DNA of 64,000 nucleotides, taken from positions 1 through 64,000 of the forward strand of contig BRLC01000002.1 in assembly GCA_024343425.1 (NCBI GenBank), given 5' to 3'. The translations under genes were made by a program, and so were the position numbers. This stretch comes from Rhizobiaceae bacterium MnEN-MB40S. Its GTDB lineage: Bacteria; Pseudomonadota; Alphaproteobacteria; Rhizobiales; Rhizobiaceae. The notes beneath the pieces were generated by a model. That model was not told where the DNA came from. It saw only the letters and a list, made by a program, of their open reading frames with translations, and did no database searches. Shown piece after piece: positions 1-8,985 of the stretch. Positions within the stretch are counted from its first letter, which is position 1. Each line of letters begins with the position of its first letter.

Positions 1-19
1 ATGGAGACGAGCGCGCCCA

Positions 20-814
20 TTAGGCAAACACCTCTCGATAAGCCTCGATCCGCGCGTTCGCCGCTCGCGACTGGACGATCAGAACGATGGCGATCAGAAC
101 AGCCGCCGCAGCCACGCCGCCGACGATCCAACTCGTCAGCATATCGAAGCCGGCCGGATCAACCGCGACCCCGCCGCCGGTGAGCGAACCCCCCGTACCG
201 CTCGCCGCCGCCGCCTTCTGCTTGAACGCCGCCTCATCCGCGCCATCGGCGATCTCGCGCCGTGCGATCTCTTTCACCTTCTGCGCGGTGCGCTGCCTGG
301 CGGCTTCGCCGGCGCCCTTCGTCATCGCCTCGGCCGCCATGGCGACGGCCTTGACCTCGATGTCGGCGACGCGGTTCGACCAGCCCTTGCCGAAGGTCTT
401 CCAGATCTTCAGGCTCTGCATGAAGGAAAGCCGCTTGCGGCAGATCGCCCGCGCCGTCACCGTATGATCGCTGGAGCCGACGCTCGCCTTCAGCCATTTC
501 AGGCCGCGCGACACGCCGGAATTGACGGCGGCGTCATAGACGGCGAGATCGACGCCCGGGACCAGATTGTATTTCACCGCTGTCGGACGCCAGTATTCGT
601 CGCGATAGAGCCGCAGCGCCTCGGAATAAGAGATTTCCCGCACCGGCTTTACCGCCAGCTTCCGCTTCTTGAGCCAAGCCTGATAGGTCGCCTCCGTCAC
701 GCCATACATGGTCTTGCCACCCGGATCCGCCGCATGATTCGACCAGCCGCCCTCCCACTTGGCCGTGATTGCATGACACGCGTCAAAGCGATCGATTCCG
801 ATAGAAATCGTCAT
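20..814 (-). CDS. Phage endolysin, glycoside hydrolase 108 family, with C-terminal membrane segment
   Basis: Peptidoglycan-degrading muramidase that would break the host wall at the end of the lytic cycle. Residues 15-110 show the GH108 pattern, including the catalytic Glu21 in KWEGGWSN and the following DPGGKTMYGVT segment; a peptidoglycan-binding-type region follows to about residue 150. After a charged Ala/Lys-rich stretch, residues 225-250 form one strongly hydrophobic helix (WIVGGVAAAAVLIAIVLIV) with a short charged tail, so the enzyme is probably membrane anchored. The ATG at 814 is chosen because GAGG lies 6 bases before it; a TTG at 826 is in frame but has no such site. It is the last virion-module gene visible at this edge. 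I see no separate holin. Confidence 0.85.
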   Translation of the reverse strand: MTISIGIDRFDACHAITAKWEGGWSNHAADPGGKTMYGVTEATYQAWLKKRKLAVKPVREISYSEALRLYRDEYWRPTAVKYNLVPGVDLAVYDAAVNSGVSRGLKWLKASVGSSDHTVTARAICRKRLSFMQSLKIWKTFGKGWSNRVADIEVKAVAMAAEAMTKGAGEAARQRTAQKVKEIARREIADGADEAAFKQKAAAASGTGGSLTGGGVAVDPAGFDMLTSWIVGGVAAAAVLIAIVLIVQSRAANARIEAYREVFA

Positions 815-860
815 TGGGAACCTCAATTGTTTTGATTTATGTTTGAAACTCGGGAGACTG

Positions 861-2897
861 TCAGAGACTGATCGTCCCCAACACAGTCACCGTCACTGAG
901 GCGGGCTCGACATAGGCCCCCGTCTCGTCGACGAACTGGACCCGCACGTTCCAGTCGTTCTTGCCCCGGATTACCGGGATGACGACGGAGGGGTAGCTCG
1001 ACGGCATCGTATCGACGAGGATCTGATAGTCCGTGTCCACCATATCCCGGTCGAAGTTGATGGCAAAATCCCAGTCTGCATGACGGGTGATGCTTTCGAC
1101 ATTGGTCGAAGTCAAGATCGTCGGGTCGGCCCCGGTATTCGTCGTGAAGGAAACATGCACCTCGGCCTTACCAAGACCCTGATTGCCGAACACGTTCTCA
1201 ACGTCGCTTTCGACATTGTCTTCCGCAACGAGCTTGGAGGTGTCGCCGGCGAAGCCGTTCACGATCTGGTTGTCGCTCGTGTAGCAGTGGAAAACATTGT
1301 TCTTGGCGGTCAGCGAACTGCCCGATTCCAGATAGACCGCCGTCTCGGTGGTGAGCCCGTTGTCCGGCAGGTTGACCGTCGAGTTGGTCAGCACGTTCAT
1401 CTCGCCGTCGAAATAGAAGCCGAACAGCGCGCAGTCGTCGGCATAGCACTCGACGAAGACATTCTGGTTGCCGGTGATCCGGAAGGCGGTTTCCATCTCG
1501 CCGTCGGTAGAAGGATAGCTCCAGCAGTGCACGCGGGCGAACATGCCGGAATAGATCTCGCCGGCAATGCCGCGCCAGCACCCCTTGATGATCAGATCCG
1601 AGATCAGACAGTCGGAATTGGGGGCAGGAAAGTCGAAGTGGATGCCCTTCGGCTGGGTCGCATCGCCGTCGAAGGGGTTGCCTGGCTCGCGCAGGATCAG
1701 CCCGTCATGGATGATCGCCTCGCCGCATTGGGTTCCCGCGTTGGAGCCCAGGTGGATGTAGTTGCCGTCACAGTCGACGAACTCGAAATCGGAAATGTGG
1801 ACGTGCTTGTAGTCGTGGAAATAGATGATCCGCTCGGCCAGATAGTTGGCGTCGATCTTGCCGCCCTTGAAGAACACGCGTTTGGGCAGATCGTCGCCGG
1901 TCAGCCCCTCGAACATGGCGACCATGACCGCCGTCGCCCGCAGGTGAAACCCGTCCTCGAAGGAGAATGAGACCTTGGGCATCCATGATAGACTGCTGGC
2001 AAGCGCATACTGGCCGGCCAGCCCGTAGACTGTGCCGCCATTCGCGAAGCCCGCAGCATAATCAATCGCACTCTGCATGGCCGCGCTGCAGTCGGTCGCG
2101 TTGTCCGCCACGGCGCCGAAATGGTCGAAGGTGATGAACTCGTCGGCCGGAACCCAGAGCCGCCCGTCGGCGGTGGTCAGCGCCGGTGTGGCGGCCTCCG
2201 CGTCCTCGACATAGCGCAACGCGCGGCCATTATGTGACACCAGCAATATCTGCGTGAAGTCGGAGATCGCCGTCGCCTCGGCGAGATCGCGGCTGGCGAA
2301 AAATTTCACCGCGATCGATGAGGCGTGCGCGGCTGCCTCAACAGAAGCCGCCAGCGCCACGTCGGCGCCTTGCGAAGCGATCGCCGCGTTTGCTTCCGCG
2401 TTCTCGATATCGAGGGCAGTCGGGCCGTTTTCCAGATCCGCGGCGGAGTCGTCCCATCGCAAAAGCGCCTTCGCCTCCGGTTCGGGCAGAACCACCTCAG
2501 TGTTTCCGGAGCTTGCCTTCACCTTGGCCGCGCGCCGGATGCGGCCGTCCAGCGTCTGGAGCGCCCGCGCGAACCGGTCGAACTGGCTCTCGAACGCCTG
2601 CGCGCGGAACGTGCCGATATCGGAGACTTCCGTCGCCTGTGTCAGCGGCTCGTCCCGGATGATGGTGACCGTGTCCGTCGCAAGAGGCGCTTCCAGAAAT
2701 GTCACCACGCCGCTTGAGGTTTCCTCGCCCGCCACCGTGTAGTGGACGGCGATCGTCTGCAGGGTCTCCAGACCGTCCTCATCGGTCAGATAGACTGAAA
2801 GATGGCTCTCCTGCTCGAAGAAATACGGAAAGGAGAAGGCAGTCGTCGCGCCGTCGCCGGAATAGCGGATACGGCTTTCCGTAGTCGAAATGGTCAT
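861..2897 (-). CDS. Tail fibre/tailspike: T7 fibre N-terminal domain plus pectate-lyase-like beta-helix
   Basis: Receptor-binding tail appendage of 678 residues. Residues 1-130 match the virion-attachment domain of T7 gp17-type fibres (IRYSGDGATTAFSFPYFF opening and alternating beta strands ending in IIRDEPLTQ). A helical, Ala-rich linker follows. From about residue 250 the segment FDHFGAVADNATDCSAAMQSAIDYA is the typical entry to a pectate_lyase_3 right-handed beta-helix, which continues with Asn/Gly-rich coils to about residue 560, before a small C-terminal beta domain. Such spikes often cleave capsule or LPS; enzymatic activity here is inference, as no catalytic residues can be assigned. 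The start at 2897 has AGGA 5 bases upstream; the in-frame extension to 2927 lacks a site. Confidence 0.85.
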   Translation of the reverse strand: MTISTTESRIRYSGDGATTAFSFPYFFEQESHLSVYLTDEDGLETLQTIAVHYTVAGEETSSGVVTFLEAPLATDTVTIIRDEPLTQATEVSDIGTFRAQAFESQFDRFARALQTLDGRIRRAAKVKASSGNTEVVLPEPEAKALLRWDDSAADLENGPTALDIENAEANAAIASQGADVALAASVEAAAHASSIAVKFFASRDLAEATAISDFTQILLVSHNGRALRYVEDAEAATPALTTADGRLWVPADEFITFDHFGAVADNATDCSAAMQSAIDYAAGFANGGTVYGLAGQYALASSLSWMPKVSFSFEDGFHLRATAVMVAMFEGLTGDDLPKRVFFKGGKIDANYLAERIIYFHDYKHVHISDFEFVDCDGNYIHLGSNAGTQCGEAIIHDGLILREPGNPFDGDATQPKGIHFDFPAPNSDCLISDLIIKGCWRGIAGEIYSGMFARVHCWSYPSTDGEMETAFRITGNQNVFVECYADDCALFGFYFDGEMNVLTNSTVNLPDNGLTTETAVYLESGSSLTAKNNVFHCYTSDNQIVNGFAGDTSKLVAEDNVESDVENVFGNQGLGKAEVHVSFTTNTGADPTILTSTNVESITRHADWDFAINFDRDMVDTDYQILVDTMPSSYPSVVIPVIRGKNDWNVRVQFVDETGAYVEPASVTVTVLGTISL

Positions 2898-3021
2898 CTT
2901 TGTCCTCGATCGCGCACATGGAGACACCCGGCGCCGGTTAAAAGCGCCGAGTTGCCTCGTTTGTCCCGTGAAATGAAAGGATCAGCCGAAGCTGATCATC
3001 TGAATGAAGGGCGTATCGGAG

Positions 3022-3044
3022 CGGAAGAGAATATTACTCTTCCG
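3022..3044. other. Perfect 8-bp stem-loop across a stop codon
   Basis: CGGAAGAG and CTCTTCCG form an 8-bp perfect inverted repeat with a 7-base loop. On the minus strand the TAA stop of the 59-residue phage gene lies in the loop. There is no following U-tract, so it looks more like an mRNA processing or stability element between that gene and the tail fibre gene than a factor-independent terminator. Confidence 0.5.
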
Positions 3045-3213
3045 TTTCCTCGCATTGAATCTCGTAGCCGCGACCGGTCCAGTGGATTTCGCAAGTCTCG
3101 GTCTCGGCGGCTTCCTGGTCGGGCTCGCCGCCGCAGGCCTTCGGCAAAACGACGAACACGAGGAAAGCGAGGAACGCGGCAATCGTCGCCTGCTGGAACC
3201 CGCTACCGAGCAT
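3034..3213 (-). CDS. Small phage membrane protein, 59 residues
   Basis: A short reading frame between the internal virion protein and tail fibre genes. It begins with ATG at 3213, preceded by a good GAGAGG site 6 bases away. The product opens MLGSGFQQATIAAFLAFLV, making one transmembrane helix (about residues 9-24), then an acidic segment (EPDQEAAETETCEIHW) with two cysteines (41 and 54) and a Glu-rich tail. The small size, single helix and location near the lysis end suggest a lysis accessory, holin-like or minor virion protein. I do not recognise the family. Larger frames on either strand over the same bases lack ribosome sites and look like shadows. Confidence 0.7.
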   Translation of the reverse strand: MLGSGFQQATIAAFLAFLVFVVLPKACGGEPDQEAAETETCEIHWTGRGYEIQCEETEE

Positions 3214-3245
3214 GTCTGGCCTCTCGTTTCAGTCGTTGTTGCGAT

Positions 3246-5195
3246 TCAACTCGTATCCGATTCGATTATCGCATTGGCGGCGTGAATATTTCGTTGCTCT
3301 GTTTTCGAGCGCCGCGCGATATGATCGATCGCCTCTTGCGGCGTGTATCCACGACCAGTCAGTTCCACAAAGCGGTCGAGGTCTGCGCGCCAGCCGACTG
3401 TCGAGAAATTCCGGTCGAAATCCTCGGGCGCCGCGTTCAATAGACCCTTGGCCCGGCTCATGGCGTCGGCCCGCAGTTCGCGGTCTTCGCTGTCCATCCC
3501 GATTTCCAGGCCAATCCTCACGCGCGCGGGCAGGTAGCCCGTCGCCAGCACGAAAGAGAGTTCCGCGCGACGCCTGTTTTCAGGTTTCAGGCGGCTTTCC
3601 ATTTCGGCCCAGACCTGATCCGCGATCTCGGCCTGACGCGGATCTTTGCCATCTGTCGCCGCATGGCCCATGGATAAGGCTTCCTTGAATTCGCGGCTGC
3701 GCGCCTGATTTTCAAGTCGCTCGTTCAGTCTGGCTTTGAGCCGCGCCCGATCAGCGGGCGTCAGGTCTTCCAGAGCAATGTCAGACCCGCTTGCAGTATC
3801 ACCGCGATCAATAGCGCTTTCGATACGCCGCGCGTTTTCGGTCCTCTTGTCGAATTGCGCGATATCCTTTTGGGCCTTGCGGCGGGCAACGAGACCCCGC
3901 GCCCTTGCTTCCTCGCGCAGTCGCCCCGTGAAGCCGAGGAAAGCAAGGCGAGAATTGGGCTCGCCCGCAATCACACCCGTTCCGTCATCCATCTCGTTGG
4001 CCAGCGCCGCCTCGAAAAGATCGCCCTGTTCTTTTTCCGGCGCGCGAAATGATCCGGTGACACCGGAGTTATCGATCTCGACAGCGGACGCCGCCTGCCC
4101 GGCGCCGGCTTCCAGCACGCGCGCTTTGTCACCCGTGCTGTCGGCGACAATTCCAAGGCCGTTTTCAAAAACGACAACGTCCGCCCTGTCGCGGCGCGCC
4201 GCAGGTCTGGCGAAGACACGGAGACTGTCGCTGTACGCGCTCACGCCTTCCGGAGAAGCGTCAAGCCATGCTCGGGCGAAGGCCGTCGCCTTTGCGCCTT
4301 CGTCAAGGTTCAGCCTGGCGGAAAACAGCTTTCTGAACATCTGATCGAAGACACCTGCGACAAATGTATCGCCTTCTGAAAATGCCTTTGCAAGCGTTCG
4401 GCTTTTCAGGTTTTTTCCGCCGTCGCCATTAAATAGCGGCTGTCGCGAGACCCCCAGCAATTCACCCACTGCATCGGGACGATGATCGATGTAATTGTCG
4501 ACCAGGGCTGTCGCCAGGCGTTGGCGGATCTCCCCGCCCAGCGCCTCTTTTGTCTGCTCCGGCAGTCCGGAAAGCGCAACCTTTTGCAAATACCTCTGCA
4601 GGACCACGTCATAGGCTGCGGGCTGTTCTCTCACGGCTGTCGCGGCTCTTTCGCCGGCCTCCGCGAGCATCGTCAGCCTCTGCCCCCGCATGATCTCCGA
4701 TTGCGTTGCAGCGGCAGCATTTCTCACTGGCTCCATGGCCCGATCGGCGACAGCGGCCGCCGCTTGCTGCATATGCTCCGGCTGTTTCGCCCGCAAGGCG
4801 GACAGGCGAGGCTCGATAATGCGGTTGACGACATTTGAGTAGAAGTCGCTCGCATCGCCGTCATGCTGCTGCGCCGCCTGAGCCACGTCGACGCCGGCCT
4901 GCCCGACCGTTTCCTCCAGTTCGGTCAGGAAATCGAACCTGGCGGCTTCCTCGAGACGAAGGTCGCGTAGCTGTCCGATCACGGATTCCTCAGCGACGTC
5001 CACGCCGTGATCGGTCGCATCCTCCGCCGAGGCGTCGCCAATCGTATTCCGGTCCAGATTCAAACGGATACGGCTGATGACCGCGCCCAGTTGCTGAAGA
5101 CCTGTTCCAGCCGCGTCGTCCACCGGCGCGCGCGGCATGCCGCCCCGGTCTGTTGCAAGCGAAGCGTTTGAGAAATATGTCGGTATCCTGGCCAT
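3246..5195 (-). CDS. Large internal virion (ejection-type) protein
   Basis: Protein of 649 residues, almost wholly alpha-helical by composition and very rich in Ala, Arg, Asp and Glu, with no signal peptide or membrane span. It sits immediately after the small internal virion protein and before the tail fibre, the position held by the large ejected core proteins (gp15/gp16) in T7-like phages. The assignment rests on gene order and composition; I see no lysozyme or other enzymatic motif. The start at 5195 (MARIPTYF) lies 21 bases after the stop of the preceding gene, so co-translation is likely. Confidence 0.6.
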   Translation of the reverse strand: MARIPTYFSNASLATDRGGMPRAPVDDAAGTGLQQLGAVISRIRLNLDRNTIGDASAEDATDHGVDVAEESVIGQLRDLRLEEAARFDFLTELEETVGQAGVDVAQAAQQHDGDASDFYSNVVNRIIEPRLSALRAKQPEHMQQAAAAVADRAMEPVRNAAAATQSEIMRGQRLTMLAEAGERAATAVREQPAAYDVVLQRYLQKVALSGLPEQTKEALGGEIRQRLATALVDNYIDHRPDAVGELLGVSRQPLFNGDGGKNLKSRTLAKAFSEGDTFVAGVFDQMFRKLFSARLNLDEGAKATAFARAWLDASPEGVSAYSDSLRVFARPAARRDRADVVVFENGLGIVADSTGDKARVLEAGAGQAASAVEIDNSGVTGSFRAPEKEQGDLFEAALANEMDDGTGVIAGEPNSRLAFLGFTGRLREEARARGLVARRKAQKDIAQFDKRTENARRIESAIDRGDTASGSDIALEDLTPADRARLKARLNERLENQARSREFKEALSMGHAATDGKDPRQAEIADQVWAEMESRLKPENRRRAELSFVLATGYLPARVRIGLEIGMDSEDRELRADAMSRAKGLLNAAPEDFDRNFSTVGWRADLDRFVELTGRGYTPQEAIDHIARRSKTEQRNIHAANAIIESDTS

Positions 5196-5216
5196 TGTAT
5201 CGTGCTAGCGCTCCGG

Positions 5217-5660
5217 TCAGTTGGTCGCCCAGTCGGTCTTTGCAGCGCCGCCGATCACGGGCGTAAGAAACCCGTAGACCGCGCTTTGTCTCACTGCGGC
5301 GGCGTTCTGCTTCTGGTATCGGGCATTGGTCATGAGGTTTTGCGTGCGCGCCTCGCTTCCGTAGCGGATCGCCCTTATGTCGAACGCGGCTTCCGCGGCC
5401 GTGTCGTCGATTACAGCCGCGGCGCTGCCCGTCGGTTTCACACCGGAGGCGGCGTAATTGGCCACCTGGCGTCCGGCAAGCATTCTGGCCTGACGGGTGA
5501 TCCTGTCTGCTTCGTAACGCCCCCGCTCGGCCTCCATTTCCGCCTGGTCCTCATAAAGCTCTGCCTGCGTTTCATACGCATCGGCCTGCGCCTGCGAGGC
5601 CGCCAGGCTGCCGAGGCCCGACAACACGCCGCCAACCAGCGGCAGCAATTGAATGCACAT
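5217..5660 (-). CDS. Small internal virion protein (T7 gp14-like position)
   Basis: Protein of 147 residues. A hydrophobic start (LLPLVGGVLSGLGSLAA) is followed by a coiled-coil-like stretch (residues 23-60) with regular Ala, Gln and Glu (QAQADAYETQAELYEDQAEM). The middle segment ASGVKPTGSAAAVIDDTAA is a pattern often seen in virion core proteins of podoviruses encoded just after tail protein B. These enter the host envelope with the DNA and help form a channel. The start codon overlaps the stop of the tail protein B gene by one base (TAATG), so translation is coupled. Confidence 0.65.
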   Translation of the reverse strand: MCIQLLPLVGGVLSGLGSLAASQAQADAYETQAELYEDQAEMEAERGRYEADRITRQARMLAGRQVANYAASGVKPTGSAAAVIDDTAAEAAFDIRAIRYGSEARTQNLMTNARYQKQNAAAVRQSAVYGFLTPVIGGAAKTDWATN

Positions 5661-8143
5661 TACGGTTCTCCTTCTACGCCGACCATGACGCTGCGTATCG
5701 TGGCGGGATAAGCCCTGTCCGATCGGACGATCGCAACGCCGGAATTGCTCCAGCTGTCCTCCGCAGAAAGTCTTTTGCAGCCGGTGAACAATTCAGGCGC
5801 GGAGCCAAGAGTTTCGCTGCTTTTCCTGAACAGGTATTCGAACTGTCTTGCCGCTGATCCAGCCCTGATATAGCCGGTCTCCAGCAGGTCGAGACTGACG
5901 GAAACTGCGCGCATCCGGCGTCCAAGCGCCGCGCCGTCCCGGTTGCCCGCCTGAGGCAATCGCAGGGTTTCGGCGTAACTCTCGAAACGCAGGCCGTAAG
6001 TCACTTTCAGGGCTGTCGTTTCACCGGGCAAGGTGAACGCCCCGTCCGACACGACCGCATCGCCGATATCCACGCCGTCGGCAAACACGCCGACAGTCTC
6101 GCCTTCAAGATGCTCGGCGCCGGTGATTTCCGACGCCGCCTCCTCGAACGCCACCGTCCGGCTGCCGTCAAGAAACACCCCTTCCCCGATCGGCTTGCCG
6201 TCGAACGGCATGTCCAGATATTCGACGCTGCGTTTCACCGCGCCGTCGATCGTGCGTTTCACAATCAGCCAGAGACGATCGCCGCTTTCCACCGGAACCA
6301 CACACCCGCTTTCGACAACCGCGCCTTCATCAGCGTGGCCGCCAGCGACAATGTTCCTTGAAACGCCGACAACCTTCTGATGGCGGTCATAGGTCGTTGC
6401 GACAAGAACGCCATCCGTTCGCCCGCACCATATCAGGCTGTCCGGCGTCTCCTGGTAGCTCAGAAAGGCGATTCCCGGCTTGAAGGCGTGATCCGACAGC
6501 ACAGTCACTTCCGGCGAAAGGTAGCCATTGGCGTCGTAATTGTATGAAAACTCGTGCAGCGTTGCCTTGTGGAACCCCGCATAAATCAGCGTATTGGACA
6601 CGGTCACCGGCGCGATGGAAGCCGATCCGGTCGTCGTCTGCTGCTTCTGGCGCACATTGCCCGGAGACAGCGCCTCGGTGCTTGCGGCCGGTCCAAGCGT
6701 CCGCATCGAGCCGTTGGTTCCGATCACGAGATCTCCGCTCTCTTCGATAAAGGAAATGGCGTTCAGCCGGCCGCCGGTCATCGAGATGGACAGCCCGTCG
6801 GAATCCTCGACAGGAACCGATTGCCCGAAATTGCCGAACTCCAGCGACTTTGAAAGCCAGACCGTCCGGGGCATCGCATCGTTCCGGCCGAAGGCGAGCC
6901 TCGCCTGATAGAAGCCCGCGCAGTGCGGCCACCCGCTTTGTTCTGACCATGCGCCAAGTGACCAGAAGACAATCGGATTGAGATCCGGCAAGGCGTGGCC
7001 GTGCAGGCGGATCCGGACAACCGTCGTTGACACGACTTCCGTGATTTCCGCCCACCTGTAACGGCTGTCGGATCCGAGCAATCGTATGTGCCGGCCCAGA
7101 TCCGAAGACTGAAATCCTGCGTCCTGGTTGATGCCCTCCGTTGAAGACGCGGTCAGATCAAAGGGCGTCTGGTCGCTTGCCTTTTGATGAATGGCGAGTT
7201 CAGCGCTGCGCGAATACTCGCCGTCGCTTCCGCCGCCGCCGGAAAACTTCAGCTGGTAATAGGCGTAAGCCGCGTCGTTATCGAATTCATAATAGCGGGT
7301 TTCGCTTCCGCTCCACGCCGTCTCGCCGTCGCGGCTGTCCAGCGTGGTCCAGCTTTCTCCGTCGTTCGATCCCTGGAATTCCCACTGGGTGAAATGGTCG
7401 TTGAATTTCGGTTCATTGTCGGTGGCGGTGATCCAGTAGGCATCGGCGACTTTCCGGGCGTCATCCGCGAATTGAAACCGTAGATATCCGCTCGATCCCT
7501 CGGCAAGCGCAACCTGTGCGACCTTTTCCCGGTCGAACATGCGGAAGGCGTCCGTTGATCCGTTGCTGGCGCTCGCAGTTCCTTCCGGATCCGTGTTCGA
7601 CGACATCTGCGGCGTGATGTGACCCGATTTTTCAGGCGTCAGCGTCGTCGCGGTTGCGTTTTCCTCCATGTATGGCCCGTCTTCGAATTCGAACGCCGAA
7701 AACGCCCAGTCCACCTCGCCGGACCGGATGAGCCTGTAGGGCGGATAATCGCCGTGAACCATATAGAGAACGTCGGCGCTTTGGGCGTAGCTCACAGAGG
7801 CGACGTCGGAAACATCATACGGAGATTCGATTTCGTAGGCCTCGCCGTCGATCTGGACCTGTCCGTCAAGCGCAAAGAAGCGGCAATAGCGATCGCCCTG
7901 TTCGACGACATAGGCTTCCGTTTCGTTGAATGCGAACGGGAACAGGCGGGCAATGTCCGAGCTATCCTTGATCTCCGCTACAAAGACTGTTCCGGACCGG
8001 CGCCGGATGCCGCCCTGCCGCAGGACGTAGAAGTTTTCACACTTGGCCAGCCCCATGGCGTAATGATCGGTGTCGATGCGTCCATGCAGCGCCGGCGACA
8101 GCTCGCCACGCGTAAAGGTCGCCTGAATGGGATAGACAGTCAT
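5660..8143 (-). CDS. Tail tubular protein B (tail nozzle) with inserted F5/8 type C domain
   Basis: Structural protein of 827 residues forming the distal tube of the short tail, equivalent to T7 gp12. The opening TRGELSPALHGRIDTDHY with CENFYVLRQGGIRRRSGT is the hallmark of the family, and the beta-propeller-like body continues to the C-terminus. Residues about 175-325 look like an inserted discoidin (F5/8 type C) carbohydrate-binding domain: MSSNTDPEGTASAS, then YWITATDNEP, WEFQGSNDGESWTTLD, and YAYYQLKFSG. Such an insert could give an extra surface-binding function at the tail tip. The gene lies 5 bases downstream of the tail protein A gene and overlaps the next gene by one base. Confidence 0.85.
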   Translation of the reverse strand: MTVYPIQATFTRGELSPALHGRIDTDHYAMGLAKCENFYVLRQGGIRRRSGTVFVAEIKDSSDIARLFPFAFNETEAYVVEQGDRYCRFFALDGQVQIDGEAYEIESPYDVSDVASVSYAQSADVLYMVHGDYPPYRLIRSGEVDWAFSAFEFEDGPYMEENATATTLTPEKSGHITPQMSSNTDPEGTASASNGSTDAFRMFDREKVAQVALAEGSSGYLRFQFADDARKVADAYWITATDNEPKFNDHFTQWEFQGSNDGESWTTLDSRDGETAWSGSETRYYEFDNDAAYAYYQLKFSGGGGSDGEYSRSAELAIHQKASDQTPFDLTASSTEGINQDAGFQSSDLGRHIRLLGSDSRYRWAEITEVVSTTVVRIRLHGHALPDLNPIVFWSLGAWSEQSGWPHCAGFYQARLAFGRNDAMPRTVWLSKSLEFGNFGQSVPVEDSDGLSISMTGGRLNAISFIEESGDLVIGTNGSMRTLGPAASTEALSPGNVRQKQQTTTGSASIAPVTVSNTLIYAGFHKATLHEFSYNYDANGYLSPEVTVLSDHAFKPGIAFLSYQETPDSLIWCGRTDGVLVATTYDRHQKVVGVSRNIVAGGHADEGAVVESGCVVPVESGDRLWLIVKRTIDGAVKRSVEYLDMPFDGKPIGEGVFLDGSRTVAFEEAASEITGAEHLEGETVGVFADGVDIGDAVVSDGAFTLPGETTALKVTYGLRFESYAETLRLPQAGNRDGAALGRRMRAVSVSLDLLETGYIRAGSAARQFEYLFRKSSETLGSAPELFTGCKRLSAEDSWSNSGVAIVRSDRAYPATIRSVMVGVEGEP

Positions 8144-8148
8144 TGCGT

Positions 8149-8736
8149 CTACCCTCGAACCGCTATCACGTCATTGGTGTCCGCTCGCTCGGTCATTCCC
8201 TGCAAACCGTCGATCCGCCGTCCGCGTTTGAGTTCCTGCTCGAAGCGGTCTGCGGCAAGTTGCGCGAAACTCGCCTTGCCGGTAATCGCATGGGCGAGGT
8301 TCGCGGCCAGAAATGCGGCGAACGCTGTTGTGGCGACAGGCGACCAGAGCCCGATCTGGCTGACGCGCTTGATGTAGCGGCATTTGAGCGGCGGCGCGGC
8401 GTCCGTCAGAATGTTCCCGTTTTCGATTTCGTGCGCAATCGTTCCGCCATTGAACAGTCCCTCTTCGCGTAGCGGCAAGACGCGCAGACAATCGCCCGGA
8501 AGCGAATAGCTGTAGTCCCAGCCGAAAAAGGGTTCGTCCGCGCTGGCCGCCAGTTCCGTCCGCGCAATGGCGAAGTTCCAGGGATGCGCCGCGAGAAATG
8601 AATCCCGCAACGCCTCGAAGTTTCTCTTGAACCGGCGCGCATTCGGTTCGTCATCGTCGATGGACCCGATCGGCCCCTCGTGCAGCATGTCCAGCGCCAT
8701 GTTGCACACGCCGGTTTCCGTCATCGCGGACGTCAT
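8149..8736 (-). CDS. Tail tubular protein A (gatekeeper/adaptor)
   Basis: Protein of 195 residues equivalent to T7 gp11, the dodecameric adaptor ring between portal and nozzle. Family signs are the opening TETGVCNMALDMLHEGPIGSIDD, the AHPWNFAIARTEL segment near residue 55, the LPGDCLRVL motif near residue 90, and the C-terminal helical part LAANLAHAITGKASFAQLAADRFEQEL. The start overlaps the stop of the upstream 80-residue gene by four bases (ATGA), and the nozzle gene starts 5 bases after its end, so the three form one translational unit behind the capsid terminator. Confidence 0.8.
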   Translation of the reverse strand: MTSAMTETGVCNMALDMLHEGPIGSIDDDEPNARRFKRNFEALRDSFLAAHPWNFAIARTELAASADEPFFGWDYSYSLPGDCLRVLPLREEGLFNGGTIAHEIENGNILTDAAPPLKCRYIKRVSQIGLWSPVATTAFAAFLAANLAHAITGKASFAQLAADRFEQELKRGRRIDGLQGMTERADTNDVIAVRG

Positions 8737-8975
8737 GCAATTTCTCCCGACATGGCGCTCGTGGAGCTGCTTCCGGACTTGCTTCCGGCAGGTGCTTGCC
8801 CTCGGTTTACGCGGCCGATGGCGACCACTTGTTCTGCAAGCTCCCGGCGTTTCACAGCCGCGGCGTCATCGGTCTTGACCAGGTGGGTCAGTCCATCGGC
8901 GCCGGCGGCAAGCCTCGCCAGATGGTCGCGTCGAACAATCTCGGCTCCATTGCGGAGCCGTTTGGCTTTCGTCAT
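8733..8975 (-). CDS. Small phage protein between capsid and tail protein A
   Basis: Product of 80 residues. The ATG at 8975 is chosen because AGGAG lies about 7 bases upstream; the longer in-frame extension to 9083 runs back through the terminator and into the capsid gene, so it is rejected. The protein is basic at its N-terminus (MTKAKRLRNGAEIVRRD), has a short Ala-rich helix (LARLAAGADGLTHL), and ends with a Gly/Ser-rich tail. No family is recognised. The position, ATGA-coupled to tail protein A, suggests a head-completion or minor structural role, which is inference. Confidence 0.6.
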   Translation of the reverse strand: MTKAKRLRNGAEIVRRDHLARLAAGADGLTHLVKTDDAAAVKRRELAEQVVAIGRVNRGQAPAGSKSGSSSTSAMSGEIA

Positions 8976-8985
8976 CTCGATCTCC

